64,000 bases of DNA from CADCVT01 sp036389155 (GTDB lineage: Bacteria; Actinomycetota; Thermoleophilia; Solirubrobacterales; Solirubrobacteraceae). This document shows, piece by piece, positions 41,113-49,949 of this stretch. Every line of letters starts with the position of its first letter. Position 1 is the stretch's first letter. Location: NCBI GenBank assembly GCA_036389155.1, contig DASVQN010000014.1, forward strand, positions 62,001-126,000. Reading direction: 5' to 3'. Both the position numbers and the translations under genes were made by a program. The notes under the pieces were generated by a model. The model was given only the letters and a program-made list of their open reading frames with translations. It made no database searches and was not told the DNA's origin.

Positions 41113-42461
41113 CGGCGCCGCTTCATCGTCGCCTTCAGCCACGGCACGGCGGTCTTCAGGAAGTCGTTCGTCGCCGGTGCCGCGGTGAGCGGGTCGAGGT
41201 GCGAGGTCGTGGACGCGCGATCCACGAGGACCGACTCGCGGCGCGGCACCTTCGAGCGCTGGATGTAGCGGCGCGCGCCGCGCAGCACCCGCCCCTCCGT
41301 CAGGTCGGTCTGGAACGCGTAGAGGGGGACGTCGACGTCCCGCAGGTGCCACGGGCGCAGCTTCAGGTAGCGCGCGACGGCGTTGCGCTGCAGCTCGTTC
41401 GCCCCGTCGACGTCGATCGACAGTCGCTGCGGGAAGTACCACTCCACGCCGTTCACCGGCTGCGCGGCCCAGAAGTCCGACACGCGGTCGATCGGCGAGA
41501 CCTCGCCGCTCGCCCAGTCGCGCGGATCCCCGGCCGCGGCCAGCGCACCCGCGCGCAGGTGGATCAGCCCCAGCTCCCTCGGGCTCGTCGACTGGTCGAA
41601 CGCGTAGCCGAGCAGCGCGCGGTTGGTCACCTGGAGGTCCGGCTTGAACATCTTGGGCAGGAGCGGGTCGTCGACGAACGGCGAGCGCTCCGTCGGTGCC
41701 TTGACCGCGAACAGGCCGCCGATCCCGGCGAACACGCCCTGCGCCCACGGCAGGCCCAGCCCGACGACGTCCGCGAACGGCTGGTCGCGCAGCTCGCGGA
41801 TGCGCTTGCGCACGGCGGCGACGGTGTCCTCGTCGTCGAACGTCCCCAGCGCGCCGCCGTCGATCAGCATCAACCCGTCGACGTCGTCGTAGCCGCGACG
41901 GCCCTTGAAGTCCCACGTCCCGTAGATCGCCGTCATCGAAGCGCCGAGCGAGTGCCCGCCGAGGATGACCCGCCGGCCGCCGCGCCTGGCCGCGAGGATG
42001 ACCTTGCGCAGGTCGCCGATGTGCGTCGGCAGCCCCCAGTCGCCCGCGAACCCGAGCGACTTCGGGTCCGGCGGCGTGAAGTGCGGCGAGACCGACGGGT
42101 CGGTGATCCAGCCCAGGTAGTAGTCGCGGACCTGCTGCAGCGTCGCGTCGCCGCGCAGGCCCTTCTCCAGCATCGACGTGTCCTCGAGGACCTGCGAACG
42201 GCGGTCGACCGCCCACACCTGCAGCCCCGGGACCCGCTTGACGAGGTCGCGCCCGACGAACGTGAAATCGCCCGCGCCGCCGCTGTAGCCGGGCTCGAGG
42301 ACGAGCACCGTCTTCGCGCTCGAGGGCCCGATCTTCGTGACGTAGCTGAAGTCGTACTTCGCCGGGCCGGCGGCGTCCACGCCGCCGATGCGCGTCACCG
42401 CGGCGTCGGCGGGGGCGGCGAGGACGAGGACGGCGAGGACGGCGAGGAGCGTGCGGGACAT
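41109..42461 (-). CDS. Secreted alpha/beta-hydrolase-like protein
   Basis: A 450-residue exported protein with signal peptide LLAVLAVLVLAAPADAA (residues 4-21). An alpha/beta-hydrolase fold is suggested by TVLVLEPGYSGGAGDFTFVGRDL (oxyanion region), VILGGHSLGASMTAIYG (nucleophile elbow GHSLG near residue 160) and the C-terminal TTSHLDPL with a possible catalytic His. An insertion after the elbow makes it longer than simple esterases. The substrate is unknown. ATG at 42461 is exactly seven bases from a TAGCGT element that is shared with the divergent ABC-F gene. Confidence 0.78.
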   Translation of the reverse strand: MSRTLLAVLAVLVLAAPADAAVTRIGGVDAAGPAKYDFSYVTKIGPSSAKTVLVLEPGYSGGAGDFTFVGRDLVKRVPGLQVWAVDRRSQVLEDTSMLEKGLRGDATLQQVRDYYLGWITDPSVSPHFTPPDPKSLGFAGDWGLPTHIGDLRKVILAARRGGRRVILGGHSLGASMTAIYGTWDFKGRRGYDDVDGLMLIDGGALGTFDDEDTVAAVRKRIRELRDQPFADVVGLGLPWAQGVFAGIGGLFAVKAPTERSPFVDDPLLPKMFKPDLQVTNRALLGYAFDQSTSPRELGLIHLRAGALAAAGDPRDWASGEVSPIDRVSDFWAAQPVNGVEWYFPQRLSIDVDGANELQRNAVARYLKLRPWHLRDVDVPLYAFQTDLTEGRVLRGARRYIQRSKVPRRESVLVDRASTTSHLDPLTAAPATNDFLKTAVPWLKATMKRRR

Positions 42462-42467
42462 GCGGCC

Positions 42468-42474
42468 TACGCTA
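42468..42474. promoter_or_regulatory. Symmetric bidirectional -10 element between hydrolase and ABC-F genes
   Basis: Plus strand TACGCT (42468-42473) lies seven bases before GTG 42481. Minus strand TAGCGT (42474-42469) lies seven bases before ATG 42461. The dyad axis is base 42471, and both start codons begin exactly ten bases from it. Both transcripts would be leaderless. Confidence 0.6.
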
Positions 42475-42480
42475 GTGGTC

Positions 42481-44409
42481 GTGGCGGTTCTCATCGCATC
42501 CGACCTGGCCAAGGACATGGCGGGCAGCCCGTTGCTCCGCGGCGTCTCGTTCAAGCTCGAGCGCCGCGACCGCATGACCATCGCCGGGCGCAACGGCGCC
42601 GGGAAGACGACGCTGCTGCGGATGCTGTCGGGCGAGACCTCGGTCGACGGCGGCGAGGTCATCCTCCAGAAGGGCGCGCGCGTCACGCTGCACGACCAGC
42701 GCCCGCCGCGCGAGCGCGACGTCTCGCTGCGCGACTACGTCGTCTCGGGCTCGCAGGACATGGTCGCGATGGAGGTCGACCTCGCGCGGATGGAGCACGA
42801 GATGGCCGCGGGCGCGACCGACGCGGCCCTCTACGACCGCTACGCCCGGCGCCAGTCCGAGTTCGAGCACCGCGGCGGGTACACGTGGCGCGACCGCGCG
42901 ACGTCCGTCCTGCACAACCTCGGCTTCCGCGACGCCGACTTCGACCGCCACCTCAAGACGTTCTCCGGCGGGCAGCTCACGCGCGCGTCGCTGGCCCGCG
43001 CGCTCGCCGCCCAGCCGGACCTCCTCCTGCTCGACGAGCCGACCAACCACCTCGACATCACGTCGCTCGAGTGGCTGGAGGGCGAGCTGCAGCAGCTCGA
43101 CGCGGCGATCGTGATGGTCGCGCACGACCGCTGGTTCCTCGAGGCCGTCGGCACGTCGGTGCTGGAGATCGAGGCCGGCCGCTCGCGCTTCTTCCCGGGC
43201 ACGTGGGCGGCGTGGCGGCGCGAGGCCGCGGCGCGCGAGCTCGCCCTCGGCCGCGCCATCGAGAAGCAGCAGGCGGAGATCGAGCGGATGGAGCGCTTCA
43301 TCGAGCGCTTCCGCTACAAGGCGACGAAGGCACGCCAGGCGCAGTCGCGCGTCAAGAAGCTCGACAAGATCGAGAAGATCGAGCGCGACCCCCGCGACCA
43401 GCGGGAGATGGCGCTGTCGTTCGGCAAGGCCGAGCGCTCCGGCCGCGTCGTCTTCGAGCTCGAGGACGGCCGCATCGAGGTGCCGGGCCGCGTGCTGCTG
43501 CACGACGCGCAGCTGTGGCTCGAGCGCGGCGAGCACGTCTCCCTCGTCGGGCCGAACGGCGTCGGGAAGACGACCTTGGTGCGCGCGCTGAGCGGCGAGC
43601 GGCCGCTGGACGGGGGACGCCTGCGCACCGGCCACAACGTGAAGCTCGGGTACCTGTCACAGCACGCCGAGGAGCTGGGGGAGACCGGCAGCGTGCTCGA
43701 GGCGTGCTCGCGCCACACCGGGCTCACCCCGAACAAGGCGCGCGCGCTGCTCGGGCGCTTCCTGTTCAGCGGCGAGGAGGCCGAGAAGCCGCTGGCCGGG
43801 CTGAGCGGCGGCGAGCGCCGGCGCCTGTCGCTCGCGATCCTCGTCTCCAGCGGCGCGAACGTGCTGATCCTCGACGAGCCGACGAACCACCTCGACATCG
43901 AGAGCCGCGAGGCGCTCGAGGACGCGCTGCTCGCCTTCGACGGCGCGCTCATCCTCGTCTCCCACGACCGCGCGCTCCTCGACGCCGTCGGCCGGCGGAC
44001 GATCGCCATCGAGGGCGGCCGCCTGCGCTCGTACGAGGGCGGCTGGGCGGAGTTCGTCCGCGTGCGCGAGGAGCGCCGCGCGGCGGGCGAGGACGTCGAT
44101 GCGGGCCCCCCGGCCGACGTCAAGCCGCGCCCCAGGACCAACGGCGCCGCTCCCAAGCCCACCAGGCGCGACAAGCCCCGGCCCGCCGGCCCTTCGAAGG
44201 GCGCCCTGCGCCGCGAGGAGGAGCTGCAGAAGGCGGTCGAAGAGGCCGAGGCGGCGCTGCGCAGCGTCGAGGAGGAGCTCGCGGACCCCGCGGCCTGGGC
44301 GACGAAGTACGAGTCCGCGAAGAGCGAGGCGAAGCACACGGCGGCCAAGCGGGCGGTCGAGGCGGCCTACGCGGCGTGGGAGGAGCACGCGGCGAAGATC
44401 GGCTCCTAG
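42481..44409 (+). CDS. ABC-F family ATPase
   Basis: A 642-residue protein with two complete nucleotide-binding domains and no membrane segment. First domain: Walker A GRNGAGKTTLL, signature FSGGQLTRASLARAL, Walker B LLLLDEPTNHLDI. Linker: about 85 residues with coiled coil (KQQAEIERMERFIERFRYKATKARQAQSRVKKLDK). Second domain: GPNGVGKTTLV, LSGGERRRLSLAILV, VLILDEPTNHLDI. The C-terminal 100 residues form a basic segment plus a coiled coil (REEELQKAVEEAEAALRSVEEELA). ABC-F proteins act on ribosomes in translation or antibiotic protection. GTG 42481 fits the shared promoter; GTG 42475 is possible. Confidence 0.93.
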   Translation: MAVLIASDLAKDMAGSPLLRGVSFKLERRDRMTIAGRNGAGKTTLLRMLSGETSVDGGEVILQKGARVTLHDQRPPRERDVSLRDYVVSGSQDMVAMEVDLARMEHEMAAGATDAALYDRYARRQSEFEHRGGYTWRDRATSVLHNLGFRDADFDRHLKTFSGGQLTRASLARALAAQPDLLLLDEPTNHLDITSLEWLEGELQQLDAAIVMVAHDRWFLEAVGTSVLEIEAGRSRFFPGTWAAWRREAAARELALGRAIEKQQAEIERMERFIERFRYKATKARQAQSRVKKLDKIEKIERDPRDQREMALSFGKAERSGRVVFELEDGRIEVPGRVLLHDAQLWLERGEHVSLVGPNGVGKTTLVRALSGERPLDGGRLRTGHNVKLGYLSQHAEELGETGSVLEACSRHTGLTPNKARALLGRFLFSGEEAEKPLAGLSGGERRRLSLAILVSSGANVLILDEPTNHLDIESREALEDALLAFDGALILVSHDRALLDAVGRRTIAIEGGRLRSYEGGWAEFVRVREERRAAGEDVDAGPPADVKPRPRTNGAAPKPTRRDKPRPAGPSKGALRREEELQKAVEEAEAALRSVEEELADPAAWATKYESAKSEAKHTAAKRAVEAAYAAWEEHAAKIGS

Positions 44410-44426
44410 CGTGGGACACTGCGCCC

Positions 44427-45983
44427 ATGCCGACGTACGAGGAGCTCTGCGCGCAGCACGAGTGGCGCGTGCCCGAGCGCTACAACATCGCCGCCGACGT
44501 CTGCGACAAGCACCCGCGCGACAAGCTCGCGATGATCTGGGAGCGCCACGACGGCGCGCGGCGCGACGTCGACTGGGGCGAGATCCAGGACCTGTCAGGG
44601 CAGGCCGCGCACGCGCTCGCGGCGGCCGGCGTCGAGCGGGGCGACCGCGTCGCCGTCGTGCTGCCGCCGACGCCCGAGACGGCCGCGATCTTCTTCGGCA
44701 CGTGGAAGCTCGGCGCGCTCCTGCTCTCGATGTCCGTCCTGTACGGCGACGACGGCATCCGCCACCGGCTGACCGACAGCGGCGCGAAGGTCCTCGTGAC
44801 CGACAAGGCGAACGCGCCGCGGTTCGGCGAGCACCCGAACGTCCTCGTCCTCGACGACGGCCTCCTCGACGGCCATCCCACCGAGCACGACACGCTCGAC
44901 ACGGCGGCCGACGACCCCGCGCAGCTCTACTACACGTCGGGCACCACCGGCCTTGCCAAGGGCATCGTCCACGCGCACCGCTACGTCCTCGCGCACGAGG
45001 AGTTCGTCTACTGCCACGAGGTGCAGGACGGCGAGCGCTTCCACGGCATGGGGGAGTGGGCGTGGGCCGCGGGGATCGCACCGCTGCTCGGGCCGTGGCG
45101 CCTCGGCGCGGTGCAGGTCGTCTACCAGCGCGAGGGCGGCTTCGACCCGCACAAGCAGCTCGACTTCCTCAGCCGCCACGAGGTCACGAACGTCTTCACG
45201 ACGCCGACGGCGATGCGCGCGATGATGGCGATCGAGGACGCGGGCACGCGGTATCCGCAGAAGTTCCGTCGCGTGTGCAGCGCGGGCGAGCCGCTGAACC
45301 CCGAGGCGATCCGCTGGTTCCGCGACCAGTACGGCCTGACCGTCCTGGACTACTACGGCCTGACCGAGAGCTATCCGCTGTGCGGCAACTTCCCGTGGAT
45401 GGAGGTCCGCGAGGGGTCGATGGGCCGCCCGGTGCCCGGCTGGGACGTGCAGATCCTCGACGAGGACGAGAACCCGGTGCCGCAGGGCGAGCGGGGCGAG
45501 ATCTGCCTGCGCGCGCGGTCGAACCCGCACTACCCGCTCGGCTACTGGCGCCAGCCCGAGGCGACGCAGGAGACGTTCGGCGGCGAGTGGTTCCACACCA
45601 AGGACGCCGCGGTCATGGACGAGGACGGCTACGTCTGGTACGCCGGGCGCGCCGACGACGTGATCATCGCGGCGGGCTACCGCATCGGCCCGTTCGAGGT
45701 CGAGTCCGCGTGCCTCGAGCACCCCGCGGTGCGCGAGGCGGCGGCCGTCGCCTCGCCGGACGAGGTGCGCGGCCACGTCGTCAAGGCGTTCGTCGTGGTC
45801 GCCGACGGCCACGAGCCGACGGAGGAGACGGCGGAGGACATCAAGCGCTTCGTGCGCGGCCGGCTGTCGGCCTACGCGTACCCGCGCCGCATCGAGTTCG
45901 TCGACGACCTGCCCAAGACGCTGACCGGCAAGATCCGCCGGATCGAGCTGCGCGAACGCGAGGCCGAGCGGGTCGCGCGCTAG
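44427..45983 (+). CDS. AMP-dependent acyl-CoA synthetase
   Basis: A 518-residue adenylate-forming enzyme that activates a carboxylic acid as acyl-AMP and then acyl-CoA. Motifs: LYYTSGTTGLAKGIVHAHR (P-loop-like A3), VLDYYGLTESYPLCGNFP (A5), GEICLRARSNPHYPLGYWRQPE, WFHTKDAAVMDEDGYVWYAGRADDVIIAAGYRIGPFEVES (A7-A8) and a C-terminal LPKTLTGKIRRIELRE with the catalytic Lys. It most resembles medium-chain or aromatic acyl-CoA synthetases; the acid cannot be told. ATG at 44427 has GACACT six bases upstream. Confidence 0.92.
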   Translation: MPTYEELCAQHEWRVPERYNIAADVCDKHPRDKLAMIWERHDGARRDVDWGEIQDLSGQAAHALAAAGVERGDRVAVVLPPTPETAAIFFGTWKLGALLLSMSVLYGDDGIRHRLTDSGAKVLVTDKANAPRFGEHPNVLVLDDGLLDGHPTEHDTLDTAADDPAQLYYTSGTTGLAKGIVHAHRYVLAHEEFVYCHEVQDGERFHGMGEWAWAAGIAPLLGPWRLGAVQVVYQREGGFDPHKQLDFLSRHEVTNVFTTPTAMRAMMAIEDAGTRYPQKFRRVCSAGEPLNPEAIRWFRDQYGLTVLDYYGLTESYPLCGNFPWMEVREGSMGRPVPGWDVQILDEDENPVPQGERGEICLRARSNPHYPLGYWRQPEATQETFGGEWFHTKDAAVMDEDGYVWYAGRADDVIIAAGYRIGPFEVESACLEHPAVREAAAVASPDEVRGHVVKAFVVVADGHEPTEETAEDIKRFVRGRLSAYAYPRRIEFVDDLPKTLTGKIRRIELREREAERVAR

Positions 45984-46423
45984 CGCACGCGGTTCGCGCG
46001 CGCGCAGGCGATCTGCGCGTCGCCCTTGAACAGGTGGAAGGTCTTGCCGCGCGCGAGGCGCGCCTTCAGCCGCCCGGTCTTCTGCGCGAAGAAGTCGTCT
46101 TCCCCGCCCCCGGTGTTCACGATGCCGAAGAGGTCGAGCAGCGGCTTCGCACTGCCACCGCACCCCGCGGCGGTCAGCGTCCCGTGGTAGGAGCTCGACG
46201 GGGCGAGCCCGTGCACCGAGACGAAGACCGTCGCCTTCGGCGTGGCGCTGCGCTGCACCACGGCGATGCTCCCGCGCAAGTGCTCGTCGGCGAACGTGCC
46301 GAAGAGGAAGGTCGGGAAGTCCCGGAGCCTCGCGCTGTGGGCCTGCGGGCCGGAGGCGACGCCCGCCGCGAGCGGGGCGCCTGCCGCGACGGCCACCGTG
46401 GCGAGCACCAGGCTCTTCACCAT
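45980..46423 (-). CDS. Secreted protein of unknown function, 147 residues
   Basis: A signal peptide (LVLATVAVAAGAPLAAGVASG, residues 5-25) precedes a small beta-rich domain (FGTFADEHLRGSIAVVQRSATPKATVFVSVHGLAPSSSYHGTLTAAGCGG) with two Cys (GCGG and QIACARAN). The HGLAPSSSYHGTL part resembles CHRD-like or superoxide-dismutase-like small beta sandwiches, but the similarity is too weak to name. ATG at 46423 lies seven bases after TAGGGT, whose first three bases are the stop codon of the upstream esterase gene. Convergent with the acyl-CoA synthetase with a 4-base overlap. Confidence 0.7.
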   Translation of the reverse strand: MVKSLVLATVAVAAGAPLAAGVASGPQAHSARLRDFPTFLFGTFADEHLRGSIAVVQRSATPKATVFVSVHGLAPSSSYHGTLTAAGCGGSAKPLLDLFGIVNTGGGEDDFFAQKTGRLKARLARGKTFHLFKGDAQIACARANRVR

Positions 46424-46430
46424 GCCTGGC

Positions 46431-46436
46431 ACCCTA
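46431..46436 (-). promoter_or_regulatory. Putative -10 element overlapping a stop codon
   Basis: TAGGGT on the minus strand, seven bases before the ATG at 46423. Its TAG is the stop codon of the esterase gene. Confidence 0.5.
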
Positions 46437-47189
46437 CGCCTTCCCACACCGCGCGAGTGACCGTGCGTAGAAGCGGATGTACTCGTCGGTGTGAGCGTTC
46501 CAGTAGTCCCCGTCGTGGCCGCCCTTCCACGGGTGGAAGCGCGGCGAGCGCATCCCCGCCACCAGCTCTCGCACCGCGGGCGCGAACGGGTCGCGGTCGC
46601 CGACGTCGACCCACGCGCCGCGCGGGATGTCCGCGGCCCGCCGCAGCAGGTCGTGGCGGTCGAAGTCCTCGGCGTCGTCGAACGCGCCCGCGGCCGACGA
46701 GCCGGCGTCGGGGAAGATCGCCGGGGAGTGCGCGCCGACGGCGCAGAAGCGATCCGGGAACGCGGCCGCGAGGTGCAGCGCGCCGAAGCCACCCATCGAG
46801 ATGCCGCCGATCGCCACGCGCTCCGGGTCGGCGTGGTAGCGGCGGATCGCCTCGGGGATCGCCTCGCGCATCACCATCCGCGCCCACCTGCCGCCGCGCC
46901 GGTTGTGCCAGTACGAGTGGTCGCCGCCGTCGGGCAGGAGCACGATCGGCGCCCGGTCGCCCGCGTCCTTCAGCGCGTCCTTCAATGCCTTGCTGACCAT
47001 CCCCTCCGGCCCGCCGCCGCGGCCGTGCAGGAGGACGAGCAGGGGCGGGTGGTCGCCCGCGTCGTCCGGGACGATCACGCGGTGGTGCAGCGTCCGTCCG
47101 ACCGCGCGGCTGCGCTGGTCGAGCTTCTCGCCCTTGTCGCCGCAGCCGGCGAGGAGGAGCAGCAGTACGAGGACTGCGGCGCGGCGCAC
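46434..47189 (-). CDS. Lipoprotein esterase (alpha/beta hydrolase, LpqC/feruloyl-esterase-like)
   Basis: A 251-residue protein with a lipoprotein signal (VLVLLLLLAGC, Cys at about residue 16). The alpha/beta-hydrolase core shows PPLLVLLHGRGGGPEGM (oxyanion region), VAIGGISMGGFGALHLAAAFPDRF (nucleophile Ser in GISMGG, about residue 130) and a C-terminal GGHDGDYWNAHTDEYIRFY that should supply the catalytic His. Such enzymes hydrolyse short esters on the outer face of the membrane. GTG start at 47189 follows CACACT by seven bases. Confidence 0.85.
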   Translation of the reverse strand: MRRAAVLVLLLLLAGCGDKGEKLDQRSRAVGRTLHHRVIVPDDAGDHPPLLVLLHGRGGGPEGMVSKALKDALKDAGDRAPIVLLPDGGDHSYWHNRRGGRWARMVMREAIPEAIRRYHADPERVAIGGISMGGFGALHLAAAFPDRFCAVGAHSPAIFPDAGSSAAGAFDDAEDFDRHDLLRRAADIPRGAWVDVGDRDPFAPAVRELVAGMRSPRFHPWKGGHDGDYWNAHTDEYIRFYARSLARCGKA

Positions 47190-47207
47190 CCGCCGCAGTG
47201 TGCCCGA

Positions 47208-49886
47208 CTAGTCGCGGGCCGCGCGCCGGCCGGCGTTGCCGTGGCGCTTCGGCGTGACCTTGATCGACGCCTTCGACGGCGTCGTCCGGACGACCGGGTT
47301 CTCGATCTCGCCCAGGCGCTCGATGACCTTGCGCCACTGGCCGGGCTTGAGGATCGCGCCGGCGAACTTGCCGGCCTTCCCCGTGCGCGGGTCGTCGCCG
47401 ACGGGGCGGTAGCCGACGTGGATGTGGTCGTTGTGGTCGCCCATGGCCAGCGTGTTCGAGCGGCCGGGGTACGTCATCAGGCTGATGATCTGGTGGGGCT
47501 CCATCGCGCCCTGGAGCGTGAGGATGCGGCGGATCGTCACGTCGGTGATCGAGCCGGCGCCCTGGTGGCCGACGATCGGGATCCCGTTCACGCTGGCGAT
47601 GTCGACGGCGGTGCCCGTCGTGTGCTCGGAGACGTTGCCCGAGGACGTGTAGTAGCCGTGGCCGCAGCTCAGGCTCGAGATGCCGGGGCGCAGGCCGTTG
47701 GCGGCGAGGAACTCGAGCAGCGCGAGGACGCGGCGGTCGACGGCGCCCGAGCGGACGTCCTCGCGGCCGCAGGGGTAGATGTCGACGTGCGGGTCGGCGA
47801 GGACGCGCCGCTGCAGCGACTCCTTGCTCATGAGCAGGATCTGGCCGATGCTCGGCGCCTTCGCGTCCTCCCCGAAGAACGGGTTGCGGCCCTTGGCTCG
47901 GTAGACGGCGGTCGACTCGAGCAGGTGCCAGCCGTCGAGGATCGGCTTGGGGTCGATCCGGGGCGCGCCACGGCCGGCGGGGCGGATCTCGAAGAGCATG
48001 TGGGGCGCGCGCGTGGAGTGCGTTCGGCCGACGTGGCCGAGGACGGTGCCCGCGACGACGGAGGCGCCGGGCTTGAGGCGCTTCCAGGTGACCTGGTCGG
48101 CGTCGAGGTGGAGCAGCTCCTTGACGTACGCGTCGCGACCGACGGGAACGGGCGCGCCGACCTGCTTGGCGCCGCCGGCCTTCAGGGCGTGCGGGCGGCG
48201 CGGGCTGGCGAAGAGGCGCTCCTTGCCGCCGGCGCGGCTGGAGGCGCCGGCGCGCGGCTCGACGGCGGGCGTCGCGTCCGTGCGGCCGCGCGGCTCGACG
48301 ACCTGCTCCCGCTGCGGCTTGGCGTCGTGCTTGGCGACGGGGTAGGACGCCTCGAGCCCGGCGAGGCGCGCGTAGGTGTACGTGTTGCCGTAGGCGTCGC
48401 GGACGCGGACGTAGCGGCCGAGGCGCGCGTCGGTCCCGCGGGCGACGACCTTGCCGTCGTGCGTGGCGACCGCGGCGGTGCCGGGCTCGGCGAAGAGGAG
48501 GATCCCGCGGCGCGTGCTGTCGCTGTTGACCGGGACCGCCGCGTTCTCGCCGGCGGAGATCTTCCTGTGGGCCTCGCGCTCGGAGAGGTCGTCCGCGTAG
48601 CGCGCCTTGCCGTCGAGCGGGAAGCGGCCCTGGGTGAGGCCGGTGAGCGAGCCGACGAGGTCGGGCGGCAGGCCGCCGACGAGGCGGGCGCGCATGAGGA
48701 CCGAGTCGACGTACCAGTCGGCGTGGTTGTAGGCGAAGATCGCGCGGCGCAGGTCGTGCTCGCCGCCCGCGGCCTTGAGGTACTTCGCGGCGGCGAAGAT
48801 CGCGTCGACCGGGTTGTAGGGGTCCTTCTTGCGGTCGCCGTTGGCGTCGACGCCGTACTGCTTCCACGTCGAGGGCATGAACTGCATCCAGCCCAGTGCG
48901 CCGGCGGACGACACGTTCAGGTTGCGGCCGTAGTCGGTCTCGATCTCGTTGATCGCCGCGAGGACCTCCCAGCGCACGCCGTACTCGATGCCGGCGGCCT
49001 GGTAGATCGAGAGCAGGAACGGCGGGATGCGGAACTTGTCGATGAAGAAGTTCGGCACGCCGATGGCGGCGGGGCCGGGCATGACGATCGACGTCGTCGG
49101 GTTGGCGATCGTCGGGACGCCGTTCTCCGACCGGATCGGCGCCTGCGCGGGCGCTCGGACGACGCGCTTGACGTGGCCCTTGGGCTTGTCCGGCGCCGGG
49201 TGCGGCTTGTAGGAGGCGTGGCGCCTGCGGGGCTTCGGCTTGTGCTTGGCGTCCTCCGTCGGGCACTCCTCGCCGTCCTCGTCCTTGACGGGGGCCTCCG
49301 CGGCGGCGGTGCCCTCCAGCGCGGCCCGGATGTCGGCGGCCTCGTCGGTGTCGCAGGTCTCGTCGGCTTCGGCGGCGTCCTCGCCCGGCGTGTCGGCCGC
49401 GTCGTTGGCGGCGACGGCGGCCTCGTCCGAGGACTCCTCGGGCTTCGGCTGCACCGGCGCCTGCTCGGCGGTCGCGGGCGCCTGGGCGGCGGGCTGCTGC
49501 TCGGCGGGCGCGGGGTCGGGAGCGGGTGCCGCGTGCTCGGCCGGTGCGGCGGTGGCCGCGGGAGCGCGCTGCTCGGCGGCCGGCGGCGTTCCCGTGGAGG
49601 AGACCTGGGCGGGCGCGGTCGAGGTCTGCGTCTCGGTGACCGCCGGCGACTCGGCCGTGGTCTGCGCGGCAGGGGCGACGACGGGCTCGCCGGCGCCTAC
49701 GGCACCCTCGCCTGGGTTCTCCGGAGCGGCGTCCTGCGCGGCGGACTGGACGATGCCCGCGCCGAACCCGATCGCGAGCACGCCGGCGCCGGCGAGGCCT
49801 GCGGCAAGGCGCAGACGACCGGCCGGCGCGCGATCGCCGGTTGCGGGGGCCTTGTCGGGCCCGTGCTCGGGGGAGCCGGAAGCCAT
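47208..49886 (-). CDS. Multidomain cell-wall protein: lytic transglycosylase, degenerate M23, M15-like peptidase
   Basis: An 892-residue protein. A membrane anchor (LAAGLAGAGVLAIGFGAGIV, about 27-46) is followed by a 200-residue Ala/Pro/Glu-rich spacer. Residues 280-430 are an MltB-type transglycosylase (EVLAAINEIETDYGRN with Glu316, SSAGALGWMQFMPSTW). Residues 460-510 and 600-640 resemble the two halves of an M23 (LytM) fold split by a 90-residue insert; APHMLFEIRP lacks the second His of HxH, and YARL replaces YAHL, so it is probably inactive. Residues 690-830 resemble an M15 peptidase: SEHTTGTAVDI (His755, Asp762) and DHNDHIHVGY (His821/823). ATG 49886 has GGAGGAG upstream. Paralogue at 51987. 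Confidence 0.8.
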   Translation of the reverse strand: MASGSPEHGPDKAPATGDRAPAGRLRLAAGLAGAGVLAIGFGAGIVQSAAQDAAPENPGEGAVGAGEPVVAPAAQTTAESPAVTETQTSTAPAQVSSTGTPPAAEQRAPAATAAPAEHAAPAPDPAPAEQQPAAQAPATAEQAPVQPKPEESSDEAAVAANDAADTPGEDAAEADETCDTDEAADIRAALEGTAAAEAPVKDEDGEECPTEDAKHKPKPRRRHASYKPHPAPDKPKGHVKRVVRAPAQAPIRSENGVPTIANPTTSIVMPGPAAIGVPNFFIDKFRIPPFLLSIYQAAGIEYGVRWEVLAAINEIETDYGRNLNVSSAGALGWMQFMPSTWKQYGVDANGDRKKDPYNPVDAIFAAAKYLKAAGGEHDLRRAIFAYNHADWYVDSVLMRARLVGGLPPDLVGSLTGLTQGRFPLDGKARYADDLSEREAHRKISAGENAAVPVNSDSTRRGILLFAEPGTAAVATHDGKVVARGTDARLGRYVRVRDAYGNTYTYARLAGLEASYPVAKHDAKPQREQVVEPRGRTDATPAVEPRAGASSRAGGKERLFASPRRPHALKAGGAKQVGAPVPVGRDAYVKELLHLDADQVTWKRLKPGASVVAGTVLGHVGRTHSTRAPHMLFEIRPAGRGAPRIDPKPILDGWHLLESTAVYRAKGRNPFFGEDAKAPSIGQILLMSKESLQRRVLADPHVDIYPCGREDVRSGAVDRRVLALLEFLAANGLRPGISSLSCGHGYYTSSGNVSEHTTGTAVDIASVNGIPIVGHQGAGSITDVTIRRILTLQGAMEPHQIISLMTYPGRSNTLAMGDHNDHIHVGYRPVGDDPRTGKAGKFAGAILKPGQWRKVIERLGEIENPVVRTTPSKASIKVTPKRHGNAGRRAARD

Positions 49887-49949
49887 GACTCCTCCGCTGT
49901 GTTCGGCAGCCTCCGGCACGCCTTGACCTGCCGCGCGAGACTTCGGCCG

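Noticed and set aside
41199..45983. A 1594-codon open frame on the plus strand running through several genes
   Set aside because: Its first two thirds are Arg/Ala/Pro-rich and antisense or out of frame to clear genes; only the part from 44427 encodes a real protein (acyl-CoA synthetase). Long false frames are expected at this GC content.
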